Notes under the pieces: generated by a model | Databases searched by the model: none | Told to the model about the DNA's origin: nothing | The model's input: only the letters and a program-made list of their open reading frames with translations | Part shown: positions 11,076 to 22,165 of the stretch, piece after piece | Layout: every line of letters starts with the position of its first letter | Position numbering within the stretch: position 1 is the stretch's first letter | Source: Diaporthe sp. PMI_573 | Lineage: Eukaryota > Ascomycota > Sordariomycetes > Diaporthales > Diaporthaceae | Direction: 5' to 3' | Assembly (NCBI GenBank): GCA_021399435.1 | Contig: JAJTUP010000049.1 | Coordinates: 124,001-188,000 of the forward strand | Length of the DNA stretch: 64,000 bases | Translations under genes and position numbers: made by a program

Positions 11076-12012
11076 AACAAATTTTCTCTCTCTCCCATTA
11101 GGAGTCGATTACGACATTCTTTGGGATCATCACTGCCAACAGTCGATGCGATTTCAAAGGCCAAAAGGTGGGGGCAAAAGAGAATCGGAGTGCATATGAA
11201 GTAGTGAGACACAAATGAGGTGATTCGAAAAACAGATACAAGTGTAACATACGGCCACGATAAGGTCTCCTTGGCAGGGTGGGAATATATATTGAAGGAG
11301 TGCCATGAAATTTGATACACCCTCGGTCCCATGCAGAACCACTTCGCAACACGGGGACCTCAGGTGTCACGACAGTATCAGATGCGGTCGACCTTTAGCC
11401 GTGCCCCTGAGACCATGCAGGCTCCCAAATGAAGGGACCGCGTACTTGACCTGCATATTCTTCAGCCGCACAGTTGGCCGAAGGGGGAAAGTTCAACACC
11501 CTCCGGAATCACACTCCAAAAGGGGTGTCGACATCCGTTCCGGGCGAACTGACTTGACTAGTACCCGTTGACCATGCGACAAGCCGTGGACAGGTCGACC
11601 CGCAGGATGACAAGAGCTTCAAAATGTTCCGCCCATTGGAAGAAGGCCATACCGCCAGATTCAAAAGGCCCAAAAACAACACAAAAGTACGTCGCACCTG
11701 CCCTGCCAGGCCGGCGGGTGAAACGTTCCACGAAGAAGAGAACAAGAAACACCTAAAGAAATCTCTGAACAATGTGTACGACAACCCCACGACACACCTC
11801 GAAGCCACCCGGTTTCCAGCAGGTAAGGTAGCACGCGTGTCACGCGGGCCACTAGTAGGTCTCAAGAAAGCCCATGGTCCTTTTTTTTTTTTCGCTCCCG
11901 TCCGTCAGCTTCCCCTTCCCTTTCGGACCGCGGGGCAGGTAGCAAACGCGTCTAACTCGAACATAGTCCGAGACAAGAAAGAACCGCGCATGTTTTAAAA
12001 GACACGCCTTTG

Positions 12013-12034
12013 CCTTGTCCTTGTCCTTGTCCTT
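12013..12034 (+). repeat. TTGTCC hexanucleotide microsatellite
   Basis: Four consecutive CCTTGT units. No coding context. Confidence 0.8.
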
Positions 12035-15000
12035 GAACGGGCCTACTACTTTTTTTTTGTGGCTTGCGCTTGCGTCGCGCTTTTCTGGCCGAATAGACGC
12101 CGAGAGGATCCAATATTCCCGGGGCTGCACTTTGTGGGATGAAACAACATGGCATGGCTGGCCATGATGGGACTTGGGAACATGGGATTGCATGGTACAG
12201 TGTCGGACATTTGACCACGTCACGACCTACAAACCTTGGGCGACGAAGTACAGGAGGCTCGTCCCTCATTGTTGAAGTTGTGCTGACTCACAAGTCTAAG
12301 AGCAGGTTGTGTGTGACAGACGCGCAGGGAGGCGGGGGGGGATGAGAGTGGTCCCGCATCTTACCCAACCCAGGATGCCTGCTCTTGCGTTCGGGGAGAT
12401 CCGATCGAATGTCATCACCTTGTGGTGGCTGTTTACATATATATTTAGTCCCATATATAGATGCCTCAGCTCTGTGTTCGTTGGTAGAAGCTCTACGGTA
12501 GGTATGTAGGGTGGCACATGTTCGTGGCAAATTTATGTCCAGGGTTGCGACGTTGCAATGCGACTTCACGTGCGATCGTGGTGAAGAACAGGGGGTTGGC
12601 ATGGTAGCTTCGGCTAAGCCGCTAAGAGTGTGTGGGTGACAGACAGCCGGGACAACGCCCAAGTAGTGGCGTTTGGAGACCATCCAGACAGCTGGGCCAA
12701 CAGGGCAGCGGATGAGGGTGTGGGAGACGGTGGAGGATTGAATTGGTCGCACTCGATGAACTCGTGGTATATTGCTGCGCCAGTCATCCGCGCCGTTTAG
12801 GGCCTGGAGGGTGCCATCATCAAGGGCTCGGTTCACGAGAGGCCTGCCACCAGTGATCACTAACCACTACCGCGACCCGACGAACCAAATTGGGGTTGTA
12901 TCGATGGGCCGCCTCATTTCCTGGAGGACCCACGGGGTAAAAGTCTGCCGTTGGGGTCCGCGGAGGGGGACGTTGTGGGGAGCTCATTACCCAGACGTGT
13001 CGACTTTTTGGGCCTTCTCGACTTCGGCGGCTTGGCTAAAACCAGAATCGGGCCGGTAGACATCATGGGGCGGGTCCTAACCTACGATGCCTCGTAATGA
13101 ATCTTGGATGCCGCTGCCGTAGCGTTCAGCAGCAGATGAGATTGCCGAGGCAGGCGGCCACAGCGGCGGAATCGGACGAAGGCGAGTTTACTCTGGGCCA
13201 TTCCAGACCCAGAGCGCCGGGACTGGACTACGGGGGGCGCTTGACAGGACGAATGACGAAGCATTGATCATAGATCCCCTATGGTGAAGCGGCCGGTGTT
13301 GCCAGGTGAAGGTCACGAGGGGGCCCGGATCCAACGGGGATTCGGAGAGGTGCCGGGCACGGGGATGAGCGGTGGATGGTGAACGCGGTAGTTAGCCAGG
13401 CTCGGCACTACTCGTCCGCTGTCCAGCTTGCCTTGGAACGGGCAGTGAGGAATGCATGGTCCTTCAAACGTACTTGACAGCCACACTACTGCGCAAGGCT
13501 GCCATAAGTTATTATGCCATTTGATTGCCTCAGCAATGAATCGGAGACAGGTGACAAGATCCAAATAGTGGCCTGGTGCCACACAATCTGCACATGGCAT
13601 TGCAGGCGACGAGGTTGGACGGGCAAATATCTTGTGATGGTTAGCGACAGCGCGGTCGTATAGGCGCCGCGCGCCCCCGTTATTGCCCCGTACAGCTGGC
13701 TTGATCCTTTCAGGCATCCAGAAGGGCCTGGACTGTCAGCATTCAAACGAAGCTTAAGGCCTTGGCATCCACTTCTCGGCCTAATTTGGTTTAGACCGAC
13801 CGTTTTGGCTCTAGCTGTTCCAATTTAACGGTTGGAGTTGTGTGGGCCGAGTTCGCACGCAGGCTGGAGCAATTGCGGAGGTAGTAGAATCTGGAGCCCC
13901 AGAATGGAGAAGAAGTGGAGTGGGAGATAACGACAACATGGGAAAAGCAGGAAGCCATCGTGATCATGTAGTTTCAGTCAGCCCCAACCAGATGCCCAAA
14001 CACCCGGATCCTGCTGCGCACCTAAAGTCTAGTGGTCTGACAGCCAAGCCGCGCGCCCAATTAGCACCAGCAACGGGGATCTTATGATACTCCAGATCCT
14101 TTGGCATGAGGGAGCTGTCACCAATCGAAGCCATCGACTGCCTTTTTGAGATGTGTGGGATAGAGTATCGTGCCGTTGGTCGAAAGGCTGGACGGAGAAA
14201 GTCTGGTGATTGACCAGGTGCCCACAAGCAGTGACCAACAGATCATGGCGGGAAGGAGTCGGCCAATTTGCGTCTTAGCCAGACAGGATGCATAAGGGAC
14301 GACCCCGGGGGACGATTAGCGTCAAAGTACGACCGAGCATTGGCCCATTGGGATGCTCGTCCGATGGCTCCAGATTGGCCTCAAGGATCGTTGGTTCCAA
14401 GAGGGTGGTGTGCGTGGGAAGTCGACCGGGCCGTATTTTCTGGGGTTGCAGAACGGCTGGGGGAGACAGCTTGGGCGGATGCATCGGGGAATAGGCCAGC
14501 AGGCAAGGGGCTCTCCAGTGCTGATGGCTGCGTTCGGTGAGAGGTTTGAGAAGGTTCGCTACCGAGCAGAGCATTGATGCATGCTGCACCATTCCCCAGG
14601 GCAGCCCTCAGGCGTCGTCCGCTGGCTGGGCCGGCGTCCCAACAGCCAGGAGCTCGAAACGAGATGAGGGCTTGATGCCGTGCAGCAAGTCAGAAGCTTG
14701 CGGTGGTGCTGCAGCAAGAGCGCGCCAGCGTGCCTAGCCCCCGGTCATTGACAATAGCATTTTCGGCGCTTCTCGCTGGTCGGATGTTGCAACCGTCGGG
14801 CAACAAGCCCCCGTCCCCCTGTCGCGCAAGCGTAAAATACGGCGACCTCTGTGCATGTGCATGTGCTTTGCCATGATGTTTGCCGTCTTCTGTACTCGGC
14901 GCTCAGCTGATGCATCCCGCCACTGGGGACCAGCGAGCCCAGCCGCTTCCGGATCGGCAGCGATGGGCAATGCCGGGGTTCACCAGTCAGCGGCGTCCAG

Positions 15001-16602
15001 GTCGCCCGAGAGACGGGCAAGTGCGACAAAGCCTGGCAAACAAAGGCCTTTTACTTCTCCAGCGGAAGGGTGCACGCTGTGTGGCTGCTTCCAGTGCTGG
15101 GCCCGAGATTGAGACCCAGGAATGTGGTAAGTCGCAGTGCGATGAGAGGGCCACATTGTGATTAGGCATTCCAGGGCCCCTGCGCCAACAGACGAATCCA
15201 CAATCCACGAAACCCTGCAGCTTGAGCGACCCCGGAAAAACCGAGCCAGTGGGCATGCTTGGAAGAGCCGGGGTAGCGTCGAGTGGACCGGGGCCGGTTG
15301 ATGGGGTTCGGCCTTACCATGGCCTTATTCTGGGGCGTTCCTCTTGCTCTTTTCGGACCGGCCTGTCCTCGGGGGGCGTAGGCTGGAGCCTTGCACCTTG
15401 AACCTTGAACCTTTGAACCCTCGGGGACTGGCCTGCCAGCCTGCCTGCCTGCCAGACCTCACTCAGCCAGGCAAGCCAGGCCCACCTGGAAGGCCATGCA
15501 GAAGCAACCAGATCCTCACCCCAAGTCCCCGCAAACGCCACGCGACTCGGCGAAGCGATGGCAGAACCTTCCCCAGATTTGTCGGGGGTGGCCTCGAGCG
15601 CCCAGAAACCCTCAGACGATGCGCTAACAATAGAGCCTCTGCTGGCCACGGGATGGGCTTGAGTGCCGCATGTTGCATGTTGTGCACCTGATGGCACAGG
15701 CGAAGATGGCTGGGTTGTTTCGAGCTGTTGGTCTAGACAGCTTGGACCACAGCTCGCCTCAGATTGACGACGACACTCAGACTTGCAGGTGCTTAGGAGA
15801 CGGTGCCCAGGAGACGGACAAAGAGAGAGTGGATCGTGAGCGGCGGCGGCGATCAATGCTTGAGAGGAGGAGGCCTTGACTGGTTGCTATGTTGCCATGT
15901 TGCTAGAGACGACTGGAGCATGCAATCCTTGAGGAAGGAAGCGAGGCACCAAACCATTGAGCAGTGAGCAATGAATGATGAGTCGATTGAGTCAAGTGAC
16001 CAACGAGTTGAACAACAGACAGCCTCAAGTCACCTCAGTAACAGGCCAAACTGCGATAAATCTGCAAAAGTCATTCCAGCCGAGCCGAGCTGGCGTGGTT
16101 CGATGAGGCGTTGTCTGTCTTCCTTCGACCGGAATCTGTCAATGGATGCCCGTCACCACGAGTTCTGTCACGCATGGCATAGAATCATCACACGGCCTGT
16201 CACCCTTGTTGCCTCCTTCGTGTCCCGCCCTGCGTATTCGTCTTCTCTTCCTTCCTTCCTCGCCTCGCCTTGCCGTTGTGCATCCCCCCTTCCTCCTTCC
16301 GTGTCTGTTGTCCCCAAGCAGGTACCTAAGGTACGTATCTCAAGAAGAAGAGGACCCCTGCTCCCTGCTCCCTGCCGCCTCTGCAAAGTACGTACCCCTT
16401 ACCCCGTACCCCGTCTGTCCACCAATTGGCAGGGCCTGAGTCGTCCACCCACATCCCACCTGCCCACCTTGCATTTTTACGAGAGACCTAGACCCAGAAC
16501 ATCGACCCTTTTAGCTGTCGTATTTTACGCTGTAAGATAGAGAAAAGGGCTGAGATCCTGCAGTACCTACCTGTCCATCCCAATTGGCACCCCAACAGCA
16601 AA

Positions 16603-16616
16603 CCCCAGTACCCCGG
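16603..16616 (+). promoter_or_regulatory. Possible paired CreA-type sites (CCCCAG, CCCCGG)
   Basis: Two hexamers match the reverse complement of the SYGGRG consensus of the carbon-catabolite repressor CreA/CRE1, two bases apart and about 370 bp before the hexose transporter start. Paired sites are the functional arrangement known for CreA. The motif is short and common, so this is only suggestive. Confidence 0.3.
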
Positions 16617-16767
16617 TCATCCACGGTCAGTGCTCCCTTTTCGTTGTCTTCCTCCACCCCTGCTTCCCAATTCCCATGTCCTCCCAAATTCTATCGTTGC
16701 ACCGAGCCAGGAACCAGTTGGGGAAAGGAAAAGAAAGAGGTACCTCTGGTACGGAGGACCCCGAGTT

Positions 16768-16775
16768 CATAAAAG
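16768..16775 (+). promoter_or_regulatory. TATA-like box of the hexose transporter
   Basis: CATAAAAG lies about 210 bp before the ATG at 16982 and is followed by a CT-rich leader, the common layout of strongly expressed fungal genes. Confidence 0.4.
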
Positions 16776-16981
16776 GTCCCGATATCCCATCTCCCCCTTC
16801 CCTTTCTCATGCGTGTTGTTTGCGTGGTTGCTTGCCTCATTCCTCAACTTCCTTTTTTACAACAACCCCACCTTCCCTCTCAAAGGTCGCCAGTCAGTGT
16901 CACAACTGACTTTTGAGGAAGGATCACCCCCCACAGATTCGACAACAAGCGGAGGAAACAACGACTACTCACTCGCCCGTC

Positions 16982-18780
16982 ATGTCGACCGACGAGAAGC
17001 ATAGCCGCAACAACTCGGTCGTTGCGGCTGCTGGCCTGCACACGACCAGCGATGTCGACCGCATCGAGGCCCCCGTCACCTGGAAGGCCTACATGATCTG
17101 CGCGTTCGCCTCGTTCGGTGGTATCTTCTTCGGTTATGACTCTGGTTACATCAACGGTGTCTCCGGCTCCGAGGTCTTCTTCAAGGCCGTCGAGGGCCAG
17201 TCTGCCACCGCCCTCACCGATACCAACCTGTCTCTGATCACCTCGATCCTGTCTGCCGGTACCTTCTTTGGAGCTCTCATCGCTGGAGATGTCGCCGAGT
17301 TTATCGGTCGCAAGTGGACTGTTGTCATCGGCTGTGCCATCTACATCATGGGTGTCATTATCCAGACCGCCACCACCCCCAACTCTTCTGCTCTTGGTAC
17401 AATCGTTGCTGGTCGTCTGGTCGCTGGTCTGGGTGTCGGTTTCGAGTCCGCCATTGTCATCCTGTACATGTCTGAGATTGTGAGTCACCCTCCGTCCCCT
17501 CTGCCAGCACCAACCAGCTTGCGAAGCTCGTGATGATCGCGTGTCCTTTTGGACAAGAGAAGCTGAAGCTGACAATTTGCCTCCTGCAGTGCCCCCGCAA
17601 GGTCCGTGGCGCTCTGGTCGCCGGCTACCAATTCTGCATCACCATTGGTCTGCTGCTCGCCGCCTGCGTCGTCTACGGCTCTCAGCACTACGGTGACACC
17701 AGGGCTTACCGCATCCCCATTGGCATTCAGTTCCCCTGGGGTGTCATCCTCGGTGTTGGTCTGATGTTCCTGCCCGACTCGCCCCGTTACTTCGTCAAGC
17801 GCGGCCGCCTCGACCGTGCCACCGACGCCCTGTCCCGCCTCCGTGGCCAGCCCGCCGACTCCGAGTACATCCAGGTCGAGCTTGCCGAGATCGTCGCCAA
17901 CGAGGAGTACGAGCGTCAGCTCATCCCCAACACCACCTGGTTCGGCTCCTGGGCAAACTGCTTCAAGGGCTCCCTGTGGACCGGAAAGTCAAACCTGCGC
18001 CGCACCATCCTCGGTACCTCTCTGCAGATGATGCAGCAGTGGACTGGTGTCAACTTCATCTTCTACTACTCTACGCCCTTCCTCCAGTCCACCGGTGCCA
18101 TCTCCAACACTTTCCTCATCTCGCTGATCTTCACCCTCGTCAACGTCTGCTCCACCCCCATCTCCTTCTGGACTGTCGAGAGGTTCGGCCGTCGCTCCAT
18201 CCTCATCATCGGTGCCTTTGGTATGCTTGTCTGCCAGTTCCTCGTCGCCATCATCGGTGTCACGGTCGGTTTCAACCACACCCACCCTGACCCCAACGAC
18301 GCCGACGCCTCCATTGCCGACAACATCCCGGCCGTGAACGCCCAGATCGCCTTCATCGCCATCTTCATCTTCTTCTTCGCTTCCACCTGGGGCCCCGGCG
18401 CGTGGATCCTGATCGGCGAGATCTTCCCTCTGCCCATCCGCTCCCGTGGTGTTGCTCTGTCCACCGCCTCCAACTGGCTGTGGAACACCATCATCGCCGT
18501 CATCACCCCGTACATGGTTGGTGAGACCCACGGCAACCTCAAGTCCAGCGTCTTCTTCGTGTGGGGTGGTCTCTGCACCTGCGCCTTCGTCTACTCCTAC
18601 TTCCTCGTCCCCGAGACCAAGGGTCTGTCGCTGGAGCAGGTCGACCGCATGATGGAGGAGACGACCCCCCGTACTTCCGCTGGCTGGAAGCCCACCACCA
18701 CCTTCGCCGGTGGCCTGGAGCACGGTGTGTCGGACAAGGGTATGGTCGAGGCCGCCGAGCACCAAAGCTCTGCCGTCTAA
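16982..18780 (+). CDS. MFS hexose transporter (high-affinity glucose type), 2 exons
   Basis: Plasma-membrane sugar-proton symporter of 562 aa from 16982-17479 and 17590-18780 (phase 0 intron). The sugar-porter signature motifs are all present: GGIFFGYDSGYINGV in TM1, GDVAEFIGRKW after TM2, AGRLVAGLGVG, YMSEICPRKVRGALV spanning the intron, QMMQQWTGVNFIFYYSTPF in TM7, ERFGRRS, and the PETKGLSLEQVD motif after TM12. Twelve membrane segments can be counted. It resembles the fungal monosaccharide transporters such as the Aspergillus Hxt/Mst group more than quinate or disaccharide permeases. Codon use is strongly biased to C-ending codons, a sign of high expression. A long leader and CreA-like pair upstream fit carbon control. 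The start at 16982 is the first ATG, and the sequence before it is pyrimidine-rich. Confidence 0.94.
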
Positions 18781-20128
18781 GCATAACCCCTTGAAGGACG
18801 GCACCATACTGGAAGGGGAAAGAGGAAGATGATGAAGAGAGAGTTGTGGATACCCTTGTTGGAAATGTAATACCCAAAGATGATTGTATGTCTTAAGGAG
18901 AGAGACGGAACATGCCGCACATGGTCGATTTATGACGGATCGATTTTCGGGATGGCGTGATTGCACATATCAATATCCTTATACAGGAGTCATGGGAGCG
19001 GAAGGGAAACGGGCTTAGATGCCAGACCTGGCTCAGACAGCATGATCTCTTTTTAGTCACGTCATATTAATGAATTTCAAGAAACCGGTCCAAAGTCTTT
19101 TGTAACAATGCGCGTGAATCCTCAGGGACTCGGAGTACAGTCTAATTCTATCTGTATTTGGGGATCTGGTCGAGGGCAGCGGAAACGTCACGCTCATCAA
19201 GTGGAGTCCTCGCGAAAGGGCTGTAGATGAACTGCTCACGTCCAGGCTGGCTCCGGGGATTTGTTGAATAGGGCTGTGTGTAGGCGGTGAGCGAGAAGGA
19301 CTACCCGAGCGGGTCTCGTCGACAACGTTTGTGATCGGCAACATTAAACGGCATGCGTCCACGGCACGGCACGGCGACTTGGCGTGGAACACTCGTGGCT
19401 TGGAAGGGATGAGGCCTGGGGATGATTAGGGATGGGGCAAGATGCAGGCCAGAGACAATGTCAAACGAAGGTGTTGCTTTTCTTTTGTTGTCTCACAAGG
19501 TTATTGTCGGTACGACCAGCCGTGTGACACCGTTGTCTCAGGATTTTCGGGAGGCGGTCTGTCAATTAATTTGATTTGATTGATTTGGTGGTTGTACCAT
19601 GGTGGTTGTAAATTAATTGGAGCCATGATGTCTTTGTAAAGCAGTGGAGAATAAAGACGCCTGCGGTTTTGGGGGGTTTCAAGCCACTTTTGAATAATTC
19701 GAGATATTTGTTTTGGACGATTCTGAAAGCTCATGCCGGGGCAATTTACAAGTCTGCCAGTAAAGATATTACGATGTCATCACCAGACTATTCTGACTGT
19801 TGGAGGGTCGTTACTCAGCGTCGTCTTGTGAAGCTCCGCGGATGCTTCGCGGATGATCCGTGAGCGCAGCGCAGTATGTACTCGAACGTCAGGGCTGGTC
19901 GCAATGTTAACGACGGAATGCGTTGACTTTTGTGGGCGTCAAACGCTCTGCCACAAGGATATATGGTCCGCTTTCCTCCCCTTGATGTCGTCGGTGCACC
20001 TGTGAATAGGTTCGCAGATATTTCTGAGGACATATCAGACTCAACGGTTTGGTTACCTTTTCTCCGACGCATCTACACCACAGCTCTTGTCCACTCGTCA
20101 CATTGACCACCAAGTACAAGACACCAGT
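18781..20128. other. Intergenic, no gene seen
   Basis: Terminator side of the transporter (purine-rich GGAAAGAGGAAGATGATGAAG near 18814-18836), then a mixed stretch with an AT-rich patch at 19555-19630. No ORF with family features. Confidence 0.45.
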
Positions 20129-21133
20129 ATGGCTCCAACCGTGATGTGGATCGGGCTAGGGAATATAGGAAGAGCAGCCTGCGAACGTCTCGTCTCCCAG
20201 GGCTGTCTCGACTCCCGTCTGATCCTGTACAATCGCACCGCCCAAAAGAGCCACGAGCTCGCCTCGTCACTTCCCCAAGGGTCCACACTCGTAGTCTCAT
20301 CTCTCAAAGAAGGCATCCCCTAAGCGGACATAATCTTCACGTGCCTTAGCAACGACGCAGCAGTGGAATCAACCTACCAATCCATCATCTCCGACTTGAC
20401 CACCACAGCAGACACCCACACCCTAGGCAGTGGCCTCAGGGGAAAGGTCTTCATCGGCATGGAAACAATCCACCCAGACACCGCAGATAAACTCGCGGAT
20501 CTTCTGGCATACTACGGCGCAGAATTCGTCGCCTGCCCAGTCCTGGGACCCCCAGCCGCCGCAGCAGCGGGTCAGCTCACCGCCTTTCCCGCGGGGAGCC
20601 AAGCCGCCCTCTCCCGGGTGGTGGCCCCGTACATCACAGGCGAGGGCGGCGGAGGCCTAGCCCGCGCCGCGATCGCATTCCCCGGCCAAGCCTGTGGTAC
20701 CGGGCCCAGGATGAAGATCATCGCCAACACGTTCACACTCAACGCAGCGGTCCAGCTGGCGGAGGCGTTCACGCTGGCCGAGAAGGTCGGGATCGACCCG
20801 GGGCAGGTGGGGCGGTTCGTCGAGCTTTGTTTTGTTGACGGGCCTGGTGCTACGAACCCATTTCACGTGTATGCCGGGCGGATGCTCCGTGGGGATTACT
20901 GGAAAAGGGAGCCTGCTGGGGGCGTGGCGCTGGGACTCAAGGATGCTGGTCTTGCTGTGAGGCTTGCGGAGGAGAATGGGGCTACGGTGCGGAATCCGGG
21001 GGTGGCGATGGGGTGGTGTAGGGAGGTGTTAGAGGGAGGTGGGCCTGGTCGTGGGGAGGAGAGGGGAGATATTGCTGGGGTTTATGGTGCTGTGAGGGAA
21101 AGGGCTGGGTTGGGGTTTGAGAATGATGGTTGA
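20129..21133 (+). pseudogene. NAD(P)-binding 6-phosphogluconate dehydrogenase-like gene with a nonsense codon
   Basis: One frame is open for 334 codons except for a TAA at codon 65 (20321-20323). Residues 4-20 form a Rossmann start with GLGNIG. After the stop the frame continues ADIIFTCLSNDAAV, the normal next strand of this family, then FIGMETIHPD, VACPVLGPP, KIIANTF and GLKDAGLAV, where the lysine (about residue 271) matches the catalytic lysine of beta-hydroxyacid dehydrogenases. Length and motif order are complete, so a single stop is the only visible defect. CAA to TAA is the change RIP makes, though a sequencing error or read-through cannot be excluded. A 34-bp intron over the stop (GTAGTC...CCTAAG) is too short and would remove conserved sequence. 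The in-frame ATG at 20363 could give a product lacking the dinucleotide site. Substrate unknown. Confidence 0.75.
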
Positions 21134-22165
21134 AGATCTATCTGCTGCTACTAGGCTTTATGTCATGTTTGCGGCATGGGGAGATAGCTCAGCTGTCGGC
21201 ATGTGAATATTTAATGTGGATATTCTCATTAGATCGATCCTACCGAGGCTCATTGACAGCGTACACAAGGCGAGACATTGTTAAGATCATGTTATGTACA
21301 GAAGCACTGAAACGTACGAACCTTGAAAGGAGGCACGCAAAGGCTAAAACGTTGCACCAAAAATATCCCGGAGCTGACAGCGGGAGTCCAAGCCGACATT
21401 CCGTCCGAACTTACTCATGCGCGTTGCACTCGATTCCTTTGCTCCATGTCGACAAAATCGTCCGTCCAGATCTTGTGCATAGCGGGGCAATAGCTTAAAT
21501 GAGACGCGCTGCGTATTCACTAGTTGTTCGGAATCGTATTCGTGACCTCGTGATTGGCAGTGGCCGCATCGCTGGGCCGCGGACGCCATCAGCAAGCCAC
21601 ACATATAGACCCGTGCAACAGTTTTGTATGTGGTTTTGGATACGGACACGGTGGGTGGCCGCAAAGATTTACTTCAAATGCAACACTTTTTGGCAGGTCG
21701 GTGGCAACACAAGGGCCTGGGCATGGCTTGGATGCGTTCAGCGGGCTCCGCAAACCCCAGCCGTAGGCCGTTACATGACCCGAATACGATCCACCCCGAC
21801 ATTAATTCCCTAAAGCAAGGCATGAGGTGGCCCCAATCAACCTCCGTCGATTGCATAGAGGCGGGAGTGCCCAACTTCCCGATTTCATCATCACATCGCA
21901 GCCCTCGCCGACGTATATAACGCCGGCGCACATAGCTTGACGCTGCCAAGAGACCGTTTCCCAGCCTGCGCATGAAACACGGTTGATATCTCCACCGCCT
22001 GGGCCTTGATTCGACACGACCAGCATAGCACACAAGAGCCGAAAGCCAATCTCCCTAGACATACATCAACCTGGACCTCTGCCGAAGCACTCACCTAATT
22101 AAGCTCACACTACACTGATCAAGCAAGCTGAACCATCAGCTAGTCTCACCTGAGGGACCAGGATA
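21134..22165. other. Intergenic, promoter of the P450 gene
   Basis: No gene recognised. A TATATAA-type box lies near 21915-21921, about 245 bp before the P450 start. Confidence 0.45.

Larger units (their letters stand above)
11076..16981. other. 5.9-kb gene-free region upstream of the hexose transporter
   Basis: Not AT-rich and not visibly RIP-mutated. Many overlapping ORFs up to 190 codons lie on both strands (for example 12288-12860 minus and 15314-15856 minus), but none shows a domain, signal peptide or plausible composition. Contains homopolymer T runs (11881-11892, 12050-12058), a TTGTCC hexamer array (about 12013-12034) and ACCTTGA repeats near 15395-15417. The last about 700 bp are pyrimidine-rich and form the transporter promoter and leader. 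Could hide long non-coding RNA or remote control elements. Confidence 0.5.

Noticed and set aside
12288..12860. 190-codon minus-strand ORF
   Set aside because: No domain, His/Pro/Arg-rich random composition, three overlapping frames open at once.
15314..15856. 180-codon minus-strand ORF
   Set aside because: No family features; low-complexity GC-rich DNA keeps several frames open.
17989..18966. 325-codon minus-strand ORF opposite the hexose transporter
   Set aside because: Mirror of a strongly biased coding region; composition (Asp/Gly/Glu-rich) is the shadow typical of C-ending codons on the other strand.
20290..20324. Mini-intron removing the TAA of the dehydrogenase-like gene
   Set aside because: GTAGTC to CCTAAG is only 34 bp, below usual fungal intron size, and would delete conserved sequence.
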